64,000 bases of DNA from Bacillota bacterium. GTDB lineage: Bacteria; Bacillota; Clostridia; Lachnospirales; Lachnospiraceae. The notes under the pieces are model-generated. The model saw nothing but the letters and a program-made list of their open reading frames with translations, made no database searches and was not told the origin of the DNA. Shown here piece after piece: positions 54,314-63,598 of the stretch (position 1 is the stretch's first letter; each line of letters begins with the position of its first letter). Location of the stretch: the NCBI GenBank assembly GCA_023386815.1, contig JAEWIZ010000017.1:1-64000 (forward strand), written 5' to 3'. Position numbers and translations under genes: made by a program.

Positions 54314-54937
54314 ATGATTAGTTATCTGAAAGGCGAACTAGCGGAAGTTAAAGAAAATTATGTGGTTATAGAGGTGGGGAATATTGGATACGAGGTTTAT
54401 CTGCCATCCTCCTCTATTATGGAATTGCCTTCCAGAGGCAGCAATATTAAAATATACACCTATCTGCACGTAAGAGAGGATGCCCTTAGTCTCTTTGGCT
54501 TCTTAACAAAGGATGATTTGGAGATGTTTAAGCTATTAATTACGGTGAATGGTATCGGACCCAAAGGGGCACTCGGGATTTTATCGGCGATTTCAGCAGA
54601 TGATATCCGTTTTGCGGTTCTGGCGGAGGATGCGAAGTTAATAGCAAAAGCTCCGGGAATTGGAACGAAAACAGCAGGGAAATTAATACTGGAATTAAAA
54701 GATAAATTCAAGCTGGAGACAGCTTTTGAGCAACGCTTCATTAATCAGGAAGAAAAGAATTCAGCTTCAGGGATTCATGGAATTCAGGCATTCCAGCGAA
54801 AACGGGAAGAGGCAGTTCAAGCACTTACGGTTCTTGGATACTCTGCCTCCGAATCACTTAAGATTGTGAATCAGGTAGAAATAACGGAGGATATGACCTC
54901 TGAGGAAATCTTGAAAAACTGCTTAAAGAAGATGTAA
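54314..54937 (+). CDS. ruvA: Holliday junction branch migration protein RuvA
   Basis: A 207-residue protein that binds four-way junctions as a tetramer and loads the RuvB motor. The N-terminal OB domain ([12 protein letters not shown] ...), the two helix-hairpin-helix motifs ([13 protein letters not shown] and [13 protein letters not shown]) and the C-terminal RuvB-binding domain ([13 protein letters not shown]) are all clear. ruvB begins 23 bases later, as usual. GAGGTG lies upstream of the ATG. No ruvC is near. Confidence 0.97.
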   Translation: MISYLKGELAEVKENYVVIEVGNIGYEVYLPSSSIMELPSRGSNIKIYTYLHVREDALSLFGFLTKDDLEMFKLLITVNGIGPKGALGILSAISADDIRFAVLAEDAKLIAKAPGIGTKTAGKLILELKDKFKLETAFEQRFINQEEKNSASGIHGIQAFQRKREEAVQALTVLGYSASESLKIVNQVEITEDMTSEEILKNCLKKM

Positions 54938-54960
54938 GAAATCACAACTGGAGAAATGCT

Positions 54961-55947
54961 ATGACGAAACGTATTATTACTACCGATTTTACTGATGAGG
55001 ATAAAAAGATTGAGGGTTCTTTAAGACCGCAATTGCTATCTAGTTATATCGGTCAGGAAAAAGTAAAAGAAAATCTAAAGGTATATATAGAGGCAGCGAA
55101 ACAAAGAAAAGAATCCCTGGATCATGTACTGTTTTTTGGTCCTCCTGGGTTGGGAAAAACAACATTGGCAGGAATCATTGCGAATGAGATGGGAGTAAGT
55201 ATTAAAATTACTTCTGGACCAGCCATTGAAAAACCCGGAGAGATGGCAGCTATCTTAAATAATCTTCAAGAGGGAGATGTTCTATTTGTCGATGAGATTC
55301 ACCGATTAAATCGTCAGGTAGAGGAGTTATTATACCCGGCTATGGAGGATTATGTTATAGATATTGTCATTGGAAAAGGCTCTGCAGCAAAATCCATTCG
55401 TATTGATCTACCGAAATTCACTCTGGTTGGTGCTACCACAAGAGCTGGAATGCTGACACCACCCCTTAGAGATCGTTTTGGCGTAGTGAACCGATTGGAG
55501 TTCTATACCATTGATGAGCTGAAGGAAATTATTCTTCGGTCTGCGCAGGTATTGCAGGTTGAAATTGATGAGTCAGGTGCTACGGAGTTAGCTAGAAGGT
55601 CAAGAGGTACTCCTCGTTTGGCAAATCGGTTGTTAAAACGTGTGCGTGATTTCGCACAGGTTAAATATGATGGCAGAATTACGAAAGAGGTTGCAGGCTT
55701 TGCGCTTGATTTACTTGAGGTTGATAAGCTTGGTTTGGATAATATTGATCGAGCTATTCTTGTTACCATGATCGAGAAATTCAGTGGTGGGCCGGTCGGA
55801 GTAGAAGCCATTGCTACCACCATCGGAGAAGATCCGGGAACCGTAGAAGAGGTATATGAACCCTACTTAGTTCAAAATGGGTTGATTTTACGAACTCCCA
55901 GGGGTAGAGTTGCTTCAGAGCTGGCTTATCGTCATATCGGGTTATGA
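54961..55947 (+). CDS. ruvB: Holliday junction branch migration helicase RuvB
   Basis: A 328-residue AAA+ motor. Walker A is [11 protein letters not shown], Walker B is LFVDEIHRL, sensor 1 lies in LVGATTRAG, and the C-terminal winged helix ([17 protein letters not shown]) is complete. It ends inside the palindrome that starts at its stop codon. Forms hexameric rings on either side of RuvA in the cytoplasm. GGAG is upstream of the ATG. Confidence 0.97.
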   Translation: MTKRIITTDFTDEDKKIEGSLRPQLLSSYIGQEKVKENLKVYIEAAKQRKESLDHVLFFGPPGLGKTTLAGIIANEMGVSIKITSGPAIEKPGEMAAILNNLQEGDVLFVDEIHRLNRQVEELLYPAMEDYVIDIVIGKGSAAKSIRIDLPKFTLVGATTRAGMLTPPLRDRFGVVNRLEFYTIDELKEIILRSAQVLQVEIDESGATELARRSRGTPRLANRLLKRVRDFAQVKYDGRITKEVAGFALDLLEVDKLGLDNIDRAILVTMIEKFSGGPVGVEAIATTIGEDPGTVEEVYEPYLVQNGLILRTPRGRVASELAYRHIGL

Positions 55948-56039
55948 TATAATATCGACAGATATTATATCATGCGTCGAGCGAAGCGAAGTGCGCATCC
56001 CTGGCACGAAGTGCCATATCATGTGGTTATTACATGATA
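55945..56039. repeat. Compound palindromic element after ruvB
   Basis: Four stems follow one another within 95 bases. TGATATAATATC/GATATTATATCA (55945-55972) is perfect, with a GACA loop. ATGCG/CGCAT spans 55972-55998. TGGCAC/GTGCCA lies at 56002-56016 with a GAA loop. TATCATGT/ACATGATA lies at 56017-56039. The first includes the ruvB stop. No T run follows the last. It looks like a mobile palindromic unit or a folded RNA. The rest of the gap (56040-56214) holds only the zapA promoter. Confidence 0.6.
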
Positions 56040-56127
56040 CAATAAAACCAAACACAGTGAAGCCACATCTTGGTAACAGATGTTCTATCATGATTGATGT
56101 CATATTGATATTAATTACAAAGACGGC

Positions 56128-56156
56128 TTGTCAGAAAAATTAACATAAGTTATAAT
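56128..56156 (+). promoter_or_regulatory. Promoter of zapA
   Basis: TTGTCA, 17 bases, exact TATAAT, about 60 bases before the start. Confidence 0.7.
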
Positions 56157-56214
56157 TATTTAGTCAGAGCATGGATTTTACTGAATTTCCATATAACAAT
56201 AGGGGGCACTGTTT

Positions 56215-56718
56215 ATGAACAAGTATCACGATATTGAAGTTATTATTAATAACAAGAGATATACCTTAAGTGGATACGAAAGTGAGGAATATTTGCATAA
56301 AATTGCTTCTTATATCAATGGTAAGCATACAGAGTTTCGTAACAAAGATGCCTATAAGTTTCTGGACTCTGAATTAAAAAATATCTTAATGCAGATTAAT
56401 ATTGCAGATGATTATTATAAAACAATGGACAGATTACATGAATTCGAGAAGGAAAATGAGCAAAAGAGTAACGAGATTTTTGATTTGAAGCATGAGCTAG
56501 TATCAGCCCAGGAGAAGCTTGACTCTACACAAAAGGATCTGGAAGAGTTGAAAAAAGAGCTTTATGAAACGCAGAAAACGATAGTTAGACTAGAAACGGA
56601 ACGAAGCGATAACCGAAGTGAACATCGAAGCGATAGCCGAAATGAGCATCGAAGTGATTATCGAAGTGACAATCGAAGCGATTATCGAGGTGACAATCGA
56701 AGCGATAATCGAAGATAA
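56215..56718 (+). CDS. zapA: Cell division protein ZapA with repeat tail
   Basis: A 167-residue protein. The N-terminal 95 residues are the ZapA domain (VIINNKRYTLSGYESEEYL), which bundles FtsZ filaments at the division site. A coiled coil (about 75-128) follows as in the family. The last 38 residues are nine tandem tetrapeptides of the form R-S-D/E-x (56602-56715), encoded by a repeating 12-base unit. The tail is zwitterionic and probably disordered. ZapA proteins usually end with the coiled coil, so it is an unusual add-on. GGGGG-like purines precede the ATG. Confidence 0.85.
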   Translation: MNKYHDIEVIINNKRYTLSGYESEEYLHKIASYINGKHTEFRNKDAYKFLDSELKNILMQINIADDYYKTMDRLHEFEKENEQKSNEIFDLKHELVSAQEKLDSTQKDLEELKKELYETQKTIVRLETERSDNRSEHRSDSRNEHRSDYRSDNRSDYRGDNRSDNRR

Positions 56719-56722
56719 ATGT

Positions 56723-56850
56723 AAAATAGGCAGACTGTCCATACAAGCTGAGTTATAATGCTAATTCGCTTGTAATGCTAAGTGATATAATGAAGGTGTG
56801 GTATGTCCACCGATCAGTATACTTAGTTGGGCAGTCTTTTCTATTTTCCT
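56723..56850 (+). ncRNA. Candidate structured RNA downstream of zapA
   Basis: Nested stems close about 100 bases. AAAATAG (56723) pairs with CTATTTT (56841) and AGACTGTCC (56732-56740) with GGGCAGTCT (56829-56837). Inside are ACAAGC/GCTTGT (56743-56773) and CTAAGT/ACTTAG (56778-56826), the latter containing GGTGTGG/CCACC. A T-rich tract, TTTTCTATTTTCC, lies at its 3' end. This can be a long terminator of zapA or a small RNA; it matches no family I know (not 6S, tmRNA, SRP or RNase P). The rest of the gap to the U32 gene shows nothing certain. Confidence 0.45.
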
Positions 56851-56994
56851 AAATTTGATGGGGTATATGACTTGTTATAATACCGGGTGACATTAGATGC
56901 TGTCGAAAGCAGGAATATGAGTTAGACACATTTCATTTTTTTAAGGGTCATTAGAAGTTTAAGGGCATTAGAATCGAAAGGTATGGTAATTTAA

Positions 56995-59538
56995 ATGAAA
57001 AAACAGATAGAGATTTTGGCACCTGCTGGTTCCTATGAAGGAATGAAGGCAGCTATGAATGCTGGTTGTGATGCGGTATATATTGGCGGCAGCAGCTTTG
57101 GTGCCAGAGCGTATGCGGCTAATCTGGATGAAGCAGCATTGCTAGATGCAATTGATGAAGCCCATGTCAGAGGGAAGCACCTATACCTTACTGTGAATAC
57201 TTTATTAAAGGAAAAGGAACACAAAAACCAGTTATATTCCTATTTGGAAAAATTATATCTGCAGGGCTTAGATGCTGTCATTGTTCAGGATATGGGAGTA
57301 TTGCATTTTGTTCATGAACAGTTTCCAGAGCTACCGATTCATGCAAGTACGCAGATGACCCTTACCATGGCAGAGGGAGCCAATCTTCTCAAACCTTATG
57401 GAGTAACCAGGTTGGTCACCTCCAGAGAGTTGAGTCTGAAAGAGATTAGAAACATCCGTGAAAATACCGATCTGGAGATTGAGACCTTTGTTCATGGGGC
57501 TCTGTGCTACTGTTATTCTGGACAATGCCTGATGAGCAGTATGATTGGAGGACGCAGCGGTAACCGAGGACGCTGTGCGCAGCCTTGTCGTATGACGTAT
57601 CGATTCTACCAGGATGATAACAAGCTGTTTGGTGGTCAGGAGAGATATTTGCTCAGTCCTAAGGATATTAATACCTTAACAATGATTCCGGAGCTGGTGG
57701 AAGCCGGCATCGATTCCTTTAAGATTGAAGGGAGGATGAAGCGGCCGGAGTATTCCGCGGCAGTAGCAAGACTTTATCGGAAATATGTTGATTATTATCA
57801 GGAGCAAGGAAAAACAGCTTATGAAACAATGATTAAGAGTGAGATATTTCGCGAGGACATGCTCCAGCTACAGGATGTTTATAACCGAGGAGGCTTTTCG
57901 GAAGGCTATGCAAAGACTTATCATGGAAAAACCATGATGTCAATGGATCGGCCGAACCACAGCGGTGTATGTGTAGGGGAAATAAAAGAGGTCCAGGGCA
58001 GTCAGGTAGGAATATTGCTAAAAGAAAAGGTGAATGCCCAGGACATTCTGGAGCTGCGTGCTGATCAGGAAGCTGTTTATGAATTTACAGTAAAGGATGC
58101 ACATGAGCCAGGGCAGATACTAAGAACCAATGTGGGAAAAAGACCAATGCCGACAGAAGCTAAGAAAACATCTCAAATGAAGCAGATAAAGGCATCTGTA
58201 CCGCAGGTAAAAAAGGGTCTGCTGGTGTATCGAACTAAAAATAATGCTTTATTAGATGAACTGTCAAGAGAATATATCGATAAGAATACTCAAAGAGGAA
58301 TGTCCGGAGCTTTCTTAGCTCGAATTGGTGACAGACTAGCGCTAACTCTTCGGTGTCAGGGCTTGGAAGCTACTGTATATCATGAGGAGGTTCAGCCGGC
58401 GTTAAAACAGCCAATGGCAAAAGAAAAACTGGCAGCAGCACTTGAGAAAACAGGTGGAACCATGTTCTATTTTGAGGAGCTGAACATTGACTCAGATGAT
58501 AATATCTTTGTTCCGGTAGCCTGGTTAAATGAGATACGAAGGGCTGCAATTTCCAAGCTTCAGGAGGTAATTACAGAGCATTATCGTAGAGATAAGGTAA
58601 TGAAAAAGGTTGTAGAAAAGAACAAGGCTACTAGTCCTACCGAGAGCTGGTGTGCAACCGCTAAGAATCTGGTAGCCAAAGATATGGGCTTTAGTGTGTC
58701 ACTACAGACAAAAGCCCAGTTTGAAGCAGCCGTACAAAGGATTGAGGTTACAGCCATCTATGCAGATTACGATTGCTTTGATATTGATGAAATAGAGCGT
58801 TTTGCAAAAAAAGCAGAGCTGGAAGGTAAGATGTTTTATCTAACATTGCCCCACATCTGCAGGGCTAATATCTATCGAAAACTGAAGCAGGATCTGGAAC
58901 AGATGATTGGCCTAGAGGAGCTAACAGGCTTTGTAATAAAGAATCTTGAAGAAATTGCCCTGCTTCAATCGTTATCAATGAAAGAAATGGCAAAAAAGCA
59001 AATAATTCTTAATTATAATATGTATACTTATAATAAGCAGGCGAAAGTGTTCTGGCAGGAGAATCATTTAGAGCATTTTACTGCCCCGATTGAATTAAAC
59101 TATCAAGAGCTTAAGGAATTAGATATTAGTGATAGTGATATTGTTGTCTATGGTTATCTACCACTCATGGTGTCAGCTCAATGTCTATTTGAAAATACAA
59201 CCGCCTGTGCCAAAGGTAAAAAGGATGTGGTTCGAAGCGGTAAAAACAATATTCAGGGGCGTTTAGTGGATCGGCTTGATAAAAGTTTTTATGTGAAAAC
59301 CAATTGCACCGGCTGTTATAATACCATCTACAACGGACAACCCTTGGCTTTGTACAAGCAGGCAGAGGATATTATCAAATTAAATCCTAAAGCGGTCAGA
59401 GTTGATTTTACCAATGAGTCTTCCGAGGAGGCAGTACGGATTCTGCAATTATTTAGCGACCAGTTTTATCATGGTAAAAAAAATGTGGAAGAGCTTACCG
59501 GTTACACGACGGGACATTTTAAAAGAGGAATAGAATAA
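56995..59538 (+). CDS. U32-family peptidase (DUF3656 type)
   Basis: An 847-residue protein. The N-terminal U32 domain (1-330) carries LAPAGSYEGMKAAMNAGCDAVYIGG and the Cys-rich signature CYCYSGQCLMSS plus GNRGRCAQPCR. These cysteines hold an iron-sulfur cluster in relatives such as RlhA and TrhP, which hydroxylate RNA. A DUF3656 region follows (about 360-500), then a second barrel-like half with a second Cys set (CTGCYNTIYN) near the end. The true role may be RNA modification rather than proteolysis. Length fits the clostridial subgroup. No close operon partner precedes it; the FtsW gene follows after 24 bases. Confidence 0.88.
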   Translation: MKKQIEILAPAGSYEGMKAAMNAGCDAVYIGGSSFGARAYAANLDEAALLDAIDEAHVRGKHLYLTVNTLLKEKEHKNQLYSYLEKLYLQGLDAVIVQDMGVLHFVHEQFPELPIHASTQMTLTMAEGANLLKPYGVTRLVTSRELSLKEIRNIRENTDLEIETFVHGALCYCYSGQCLMSSMIGGRSGNRGRCAQPCRMTYRFYQDDNKLFGGQERYLLSPKDINTLTMIPELVEAGIDSFKIEGRMKRPEYSAAVARLYRKYVDYYQEQGKTAYETMIKSEIFREDMLQLQDVYNRGGFSEGYAKTYHGKTMMSMDRPNHSGVCVGEIKEVQGSQVGILLKEKVNAQDILELRADQEAVYEFTVKDAHEPGQILRTNVGKRPMPTEAKKTSQMKQIKASVPQVKKGLLVYRTKNNALLDELSREYIDKNTQRGMSGAFLARIGDRLALTLRCQGLEATVYHEEVQPALKQPMAKEKLAAALEKTGGTMFYFEELNIDSDDNIFVPVAWLNEIRRAAISKLQEVITEHYRRDKVMKKVVEKNKATSPTESWCATAKNLVAKDMGFSVSLQTKAQFEAAVQRIEVTAIYADYDCFDIDEIERFAKKAELEGKMFYLTLPHICRANIYRKLKQDLEQMIGLEELTGFVIKNLEEIALLQSLSMKEMAKKQIILNYNMYTYNKQAKVFWQENHLEHFTAPIELNYQELKELDISDSDIVVYGYLPLMVSAQCLFENTTACAKGKKDVVRSGKNNIQGRLVDRLDKSFYVKTNCTGCYNTIYNGQPLALYKQAEDIIKLNPKAVRVDFTNESSEEAVRILQLFSDQFYHGKKNVEELTGYTTGHFKRGIE

Positions 59539-59562
59539 CTAAGATAGACACAGGAGGTGGCT

Positions 59563-60909
59563 ATGAATTTAATTGTTCAATTAATTAAATATCTAATGAT
59601 TTTATTAATGGGAATATACTCATACTATAGCTTTACTGTGTTTCGCTCGAAAAGTAAAAGATATCAACAGCGGATTTACGGTATTTTGACAGTTTTAATA
59701 TTCTTCCTCCATTTTATTGGTTATGCTACCTTGTTTGTGCAAATACCCAGCCAAAAACTGCTGATCTTATATGGGGGAGAGGTTTTTCTCATCATATTGG
59801 TGTTGGTATTATATCAGGTTATCTACCCGAAGATGCCAAAGTTACTACTAAGAAATATGTTGATGCTTTTAGTAATCAGTTTTATTATGCTGGCAAGATT
59901 GAATTATGACATGGCAGTAAAGCAGGTGCTTATTGTAGCCTTTTCCTTTCTGGTATGCTTGTTAGTACCACTGATTATGCGGTCAAGAATGAATTTGAGA
60001 CGATTTGGCTGGTTCTATGGTCTTGCGGGAATCGGAACTTTATTGCTGGTTTTATTAGTCGGGACAACAAAATCGGGAGCTACCAATTGGATTTCCTTTG
60101 CGGGTATCAGCTTACAACCTTCGGAGTTTGTAAAGATACTATATGTTTTATGCATTGCTGCAATATTCAAAGAACAAGTCAGCTTTCGTAGAATTTGTAC
60201 TGTGACAGCAATTGCAGCATCCCATGTACTCATCCTGGTTGTACAAAAGGATTTAGGCGGAGCACTCATTTTCTTTGTTACCTACTTGTTTCTTCTATAT
60301 GTTGCTACGGCTAAACCTCTCTATCTGTTTGGAGGATTACTTGGCGGTAGTGTCGCTGCTACAATAGCCTATCGGTTGTTTTATCACGTTAGGGTCAGAG
60401 TCATGGCCTGGAAGAATCCCTTTGCCTATATTGATAAGGAGGGGTATCAGATTACGCAATCCCTATTTGCGATCGGAACCGGCGGATGGTTTGGTATGGG
60501 ACTAAACAGAGGACTGCCAACGAACATCCCTGTTGTTGAGAGTGATTTTATCTTCTCGGCAATCTCAGAGGAGCTGGGAGGCTTTTTTGTTATATGTGTG
60601 ATTCTTATTTACGTTAGTTGCTTTGTCATGTTTATTAACATTGCACTAAAGCAAGAGGTACTATTCTATCGGCTAACAGCGATAGGCTTTGCTGTAATGT
60701 TCATCTTTCAGATCTTTTTATCCATCGGTGGAGTTATAAAATTCATCCCATCCACCGGCGTTACACTGCCGCTCATTAGCCAGGGTGGAAGCTCTGTTTT
60801 TGCTACCATTTTAATGTTTATGATATTGCAGGGAATTGCCATGAAAGAAAAATATGAAAAAAAAGATGAACCAAGGCATGCTGAGGCTGATAAAGGAGGC
60901 GGAGTATGA
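59563..60909 (+). CDS. FtsW/RodA/SpoVE-family peptidoglycan polymerase
   Basis: A 448-residue SEDS glycosyltransferase with about 12 membrane helices that polymerises lipid II. Typical segments are GTTKSGATNWISFAGISLQPSEF, VVQKDLGGALIFF and FIPSTGVTLPLISQGGSS. The catalytic Asp of the SEDS family lies in the extracellular loop near VVESDFIFSAISEE. AGGAGG and the ATG at 59563 set the start; a GTG at 59557 is less likely. Its stop overlaps the start of the PBP gene (ATGA), so the pair works as a unit. Confidence 0.93.
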   Translation: MNLIVQLIKYLMILLMGIYSYYSFTVFRSKSKRYQQRIYGILTVLIFFLHFIGYATLFVQIPSQKLLILYGGEVFLIILVLVLYQVIYPKMPKLLLRNMLMLLVISFIMLARLNYDMAVKQVLIVAFSFLVCLLVPLIMRSRMNLRRFGWFYGLAGIGTLLLVLLVGTTKSGATNWISFAGISLQPSEFVKILYVLCIAAIFKEQVSFRRICTVTAIAASHVLILVVQKDLGGALIFFVTYLFLLYVATAKPLYLFGGLLGGSVAATIAYRLFYHVRVRVMAWKNPFAYIDKEGYQITQSLFAIGTGGWFGMGLNRGLPTNIPVVESDFIFSAISEELGGFFVICVILIYVSCFVMFINIALKQEVLFYRLTAIGFAVMFIFQIFLSIGGVIKFIPSTGVTLPLISQGGSSVFATILMFMILQGIAMKEKYEKKDEPRHAEADKGGGV

Positions 60910-62333
60910 ACCTATTTACGCATAAAGACCCGAAAAAGCCCATCTACAATCTAATTTATATTTTTGTTGGACTGACCGTACTGATGGTGGGGTATTTTTC
61001 ATATTTTCTAATAGTAAGAAGTAATGAAGTGATTAATAGTAGTTATAATAAACGCCAGGAGATCTTAGCTGAGAGAGTTGTAAGAGGAACCATCCTATCT
61101 GCAGACGGTGAGGTACTGGCGAAGACTGTAGTAGATAAGGATGGAACAGAGACCAGAGAGTATCCTTATGACGATGTGTTTGCTCATGTGGTCGGCAGAT
61201 ATTCAAAAGGAAAGACTGGAATTGAAGAATCAGAAAATATCCGCTTGCTGACCTCAAACATTAACAGCTTGGAAGTAATGTATGCTGATTTGATCGGTGA
61301 AAAAAGTCCGGGAGATAATGTGGTGACCACATTGAATGCGAAACTTCAACAAGTGGCCTATGATGCACTTGGTAATGCAAAGGGAGCTGTAGTTGTAATG
61401 GAGCCATCCACAGGTAAAATACTTGCTATGGTTTCCAAGCCTTCCTATGATCCGAATGATATCGATGAGATATGGGAAGAGCTCACTTCAAGTGAAGATG
61501 GGAAAACCAACGCTCAGTTAATGAACCGTGCTACCCAGGGGTTATATCCCCCTGGTTCAACTTTTAAGGTACTTACGGCGTTGGAATATATCAGAGAGAA
61601 TCCGGATTATGTGGACTATGATTATACTTGTAAGGGTAGCACGACTAATGATGGTAAGACGATCCATTGTTACAATAACAAAGCCCATGGTAAAGAGGAT
61701 TTAGATGAATCATTTGCAAAATCCTGTAATACCTCCTTTGCAACCATAGGAGAATCCTTGGACTTGCATAGCTTCTATTCCTTGTGTGAGGATTTCCTCT
61801 TTAACCGCAGCCTGCCGGTCACGATGGAAAGCAATAAAAGCAGGTTTACACTTCAAACGGACGGAGCCAATGTAAATGATGTAATGGCGACGGCCATAGG
61901 ACAGGGGGACACACTGGTTACGCCTCTTCATACTGCAATGATAGCAGCAGCGGTTGCAAATCAGGGAGTCATGATGAAGCCCTACGTAGTAGACCATATT
62001 GAAAATGCAAACGGTGGCATTGTAAAAACCTATACTCCCGGAAAAGCTGCAAAACCAATAACTCCGATGGAGGCAAATATCGTTGGAAGCATGATGCGAT
62101 CCGTAGTTACAGACGGAACGGCTTCAAAACTAGATAATCTGTCCGTGGAAGTAGCTGGAAAGACGGGCTCAGCCGATTATGCTGAGGATGAACCGGCACA
62201 TGCCTGGTTTATTGGCTATGCACCTTATGAGGAGCCGCAAATTGTTGTAAGTGTTATCGTCGAAAGCATCGGAACCGGAAGCGATTATGCGGTACCAATT
62301 GCAAAAAAGATATTAAAGGCTTATTTTGAATAG
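60906..62333 (+). CDS. Class B penicillin-binding protein (transpeptidase)
   Basis: A 475-residue membrane-anchored PBP. One N-terminal helix (about 17-38), a short linker and a transpeptidase domain with all three active-site motifs: STFK (in PPGSTFKVLTALE, Ser about 217), SCN, and KTG (in AGKTGSADY). It cross-links the glycan made by the partner SEDS protein. It lacks the extended dimerisation domain of large PBP2 forms and is most like PbpA of Actinobacteria and Clostridia. GGAGG upstream, overlapping the previous gene. Confidence 0.94.
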   Translation: MNLFTHKDPKKPIYNLIYIFVGLTVLMVGYFSYFLIVRSNEVINSSYNKRQEILAERVVRGTILSADGEVLAKTVVDKDGTETREYPYDDVFAHVVGRYSKGKTGIEESENIRLLTSNINSLEVMYADLIGEKSPGDNVVTTLNAKLQQVAYDALGNAKGAVVVMEPSTGKILAMVSKPSYDPNDIDEIWEELTSSEDGKTNAQLMNRATQGLYPPGSTFKVLTALEYIRENPDYVDYDYTCKGSTTNDGKTIHCYNNKAHGKEDLDESFAKSCNTSFATIGESLDLHSFYSLCEDFLFNRSLPVTMESNKSRFTLQTDGANVNDVMATAIGQGDTLVTPLHTAMIAAAVANQGVMMKPYVVDHIENANGGIVKTYTPGKAAKPITPMEANIVGSMMRSVVTDGTASKLDNLSVEVAGKTGSADYAEDEPAHAWFIGYAPYEEPQIVVSVIVESIGTGSDYAVPIAKKILKAYFE

Positions 62334-62467
62334 AAGTTCTATCTCTGATATCTTAAGGAAGCTGTACCTGGTTTCGAACATTTTAAATATTATATTGAAT
62401 ATCCGCTGACATTGATGTATACTTTTATCAGATAAATATGGTTACACCAAAGGCAGGAGGAATTGCG

Positions 62468-62920
62468 ATGGTAGAAGCAACGAGCTGTGGTGGTGTAGTG
62501 ATTTTCAGAGGAAAGATTTTATTACTGTATAAGAATTATAAGAACAAGTATGAAGGGTGGGTGCTACCGAAAGGAACCGTTGAAGAGGGAGAAGAATATA
62601 AAGAAACCGCCATACGTGAGGTGTTGGAGGAAGCGGGAACGAATGCTTCTATCATCAAGTATATCGGAAAAAGTCAATATTCTTTTAGCACACCACAGAA
62701 TACAGTATTAAAGGATGTTCATTGGTATTTAATGATGTCTGATAGCTATTACAGTAAACCACAACGGGAAGAGTATTTTATGGACTCAGGTTACTATAAA
62801 TTCCATGAAGCCTATCATATGTTGAAGTTCGCCAATGAGAAACAGATTTTAGAACGGGCTTACAACGAGTATATGGATCTAAAGAAGAGTAATCTTTGGG
62901 GTAATAAGAAGTATTTTTAA
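62468..62920 (+). CDS. Nudix hydrolase
   Basis: A 150-residue Nudix protein. The Nudix box is complete: it starts at GTVEEGEE and runs on through REVLEEAGT, with Glu residues placed to bind Mg2+. It cleaves nucleoside diphosphates linked to another group; the substrate is unknown. The ATG at 62468 has AGGAGG seven bases upstream; an earlier ATG at 62438 lies before that site. It lies 134 bases after the PBP gene without a terminator and has its own terminator downstream. Confidence 0.9.
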   Translation: MVEATSCGGVVIFRGKILLLYKNYKNKYEGWVLPKGTVEEGEEYKETAIREVLEEAGTNASIIKYIGKSQYSFSTPQNTVLKDVHWYLMMSDSYYSKPQREEYFMDSGYYKFHEAYHMLKFANEKQILERAYNEYMDLKKSNLWGNKKYF

Positions 62921-62930
62921 CAGGATTGAT

Positions 62931-62964
62931 AAGGACTGGGCACTTAGGTGTTGCAGTCCTTTTT
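62931..62964 (+). terminator. Terminator of the Nudix gene
   Basis: AAGGACTG pairs with CAGTCCTT around an inner CAC/GTG pair, followed by five Ts. Confidence 0.9.
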
Positions 62965-63035
62965 CTGTGGTCTATCCGTAAATGATGAAAAGTCTTAAAA
63001 AACGACAAAATGGATACTTTTTCCTGTGATTATAA

Positions 63036-63064
63036 TTGATAAAGTCTTCCCAAAATGTTATAAT
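63036..63064 (+). promoter_or_regulatory. Promoter of the 121-residue gene
   Basis: TTGATA, 17 bases, exact TATAAT, about 105 bases before the start. Confidence 0.65.
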
Positions 63065-63168
63065 TATCTAAATGCAATAAGTTAAATGATAAGATCAGAA
63101 GATGCTTATTTTTGATAGAAAATAAATGATTTGGTAGAGAAAATAACAGAAGCAAGAGAGGTGTTCCT

Positions 63169-63534
63169 ATGGATTCTAAGATTGAAATTATTAAAGTGGA
63201 TAAAAGTAGGTTTGAAGAAATATTAAGATTTAAAACAATTGAGGAATTAAGTGTTGAAGATATCCAGGAACTAAAAGAAGACGAAGTTAATAGCTTTATC
63301 AATGTATTCGAGAGATATTTTGAAAAGAAAGAAATTTCTTATCCTGAGGGTAAATACATGGAAATTACATCCGAGATAGCAGCCATGATAAAGTATTTGG
63401 AACGTAGGCTGTCGCTGGCATGTGATAAAACAGACTGGTATTATAGAATGTCTGAGCAGGTGTATCGTAAGCTGGAGGAGTGGAAGGGCAAACTGGAAGA
63501 TAGTGAGCTGTTATTTAAGCAGGATAACTCTTGA
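63169..63534 (+). CDS. Small helical protein of unknown function
   Basis: A 121-residue, strongly charged protein without signal or membrane segment. Three to four helices are predicted by eye (FEEILRFKTIEELSVEDIQE, MIKYLERRLSLA, VYRKLEEWKGKLEDSELL). GAGAGG lies upstream of the ATG at 63169. It has its own promoter. I do not recognise it. The next gene, a membrane sensor, starts 65 bases later. Confidence 0.7.
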   Translation: MDSKIEIIKVDKSRFEEILRFKTIEELSVEDIQELKEDEVNSFINVFERYFEKKEISYPEGKYMEITSEIAAMIKYLERRLSLACDKTDWYYRMSEQVYRKLEEWKGKLEDSELLFKQDNS

Positions 63535-63598
63535 TAAATAGAATATGATTAGGTTATTTCATATTAACTAAATCAACAAGAAAGGTTATATTAAACAA

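Noticed and set aside
56723..56850. 6S, tmRNA, SRP or RNase P RNA
   Set aside because: Length and conserved cores do not fit; kept only as a candidate RNA.
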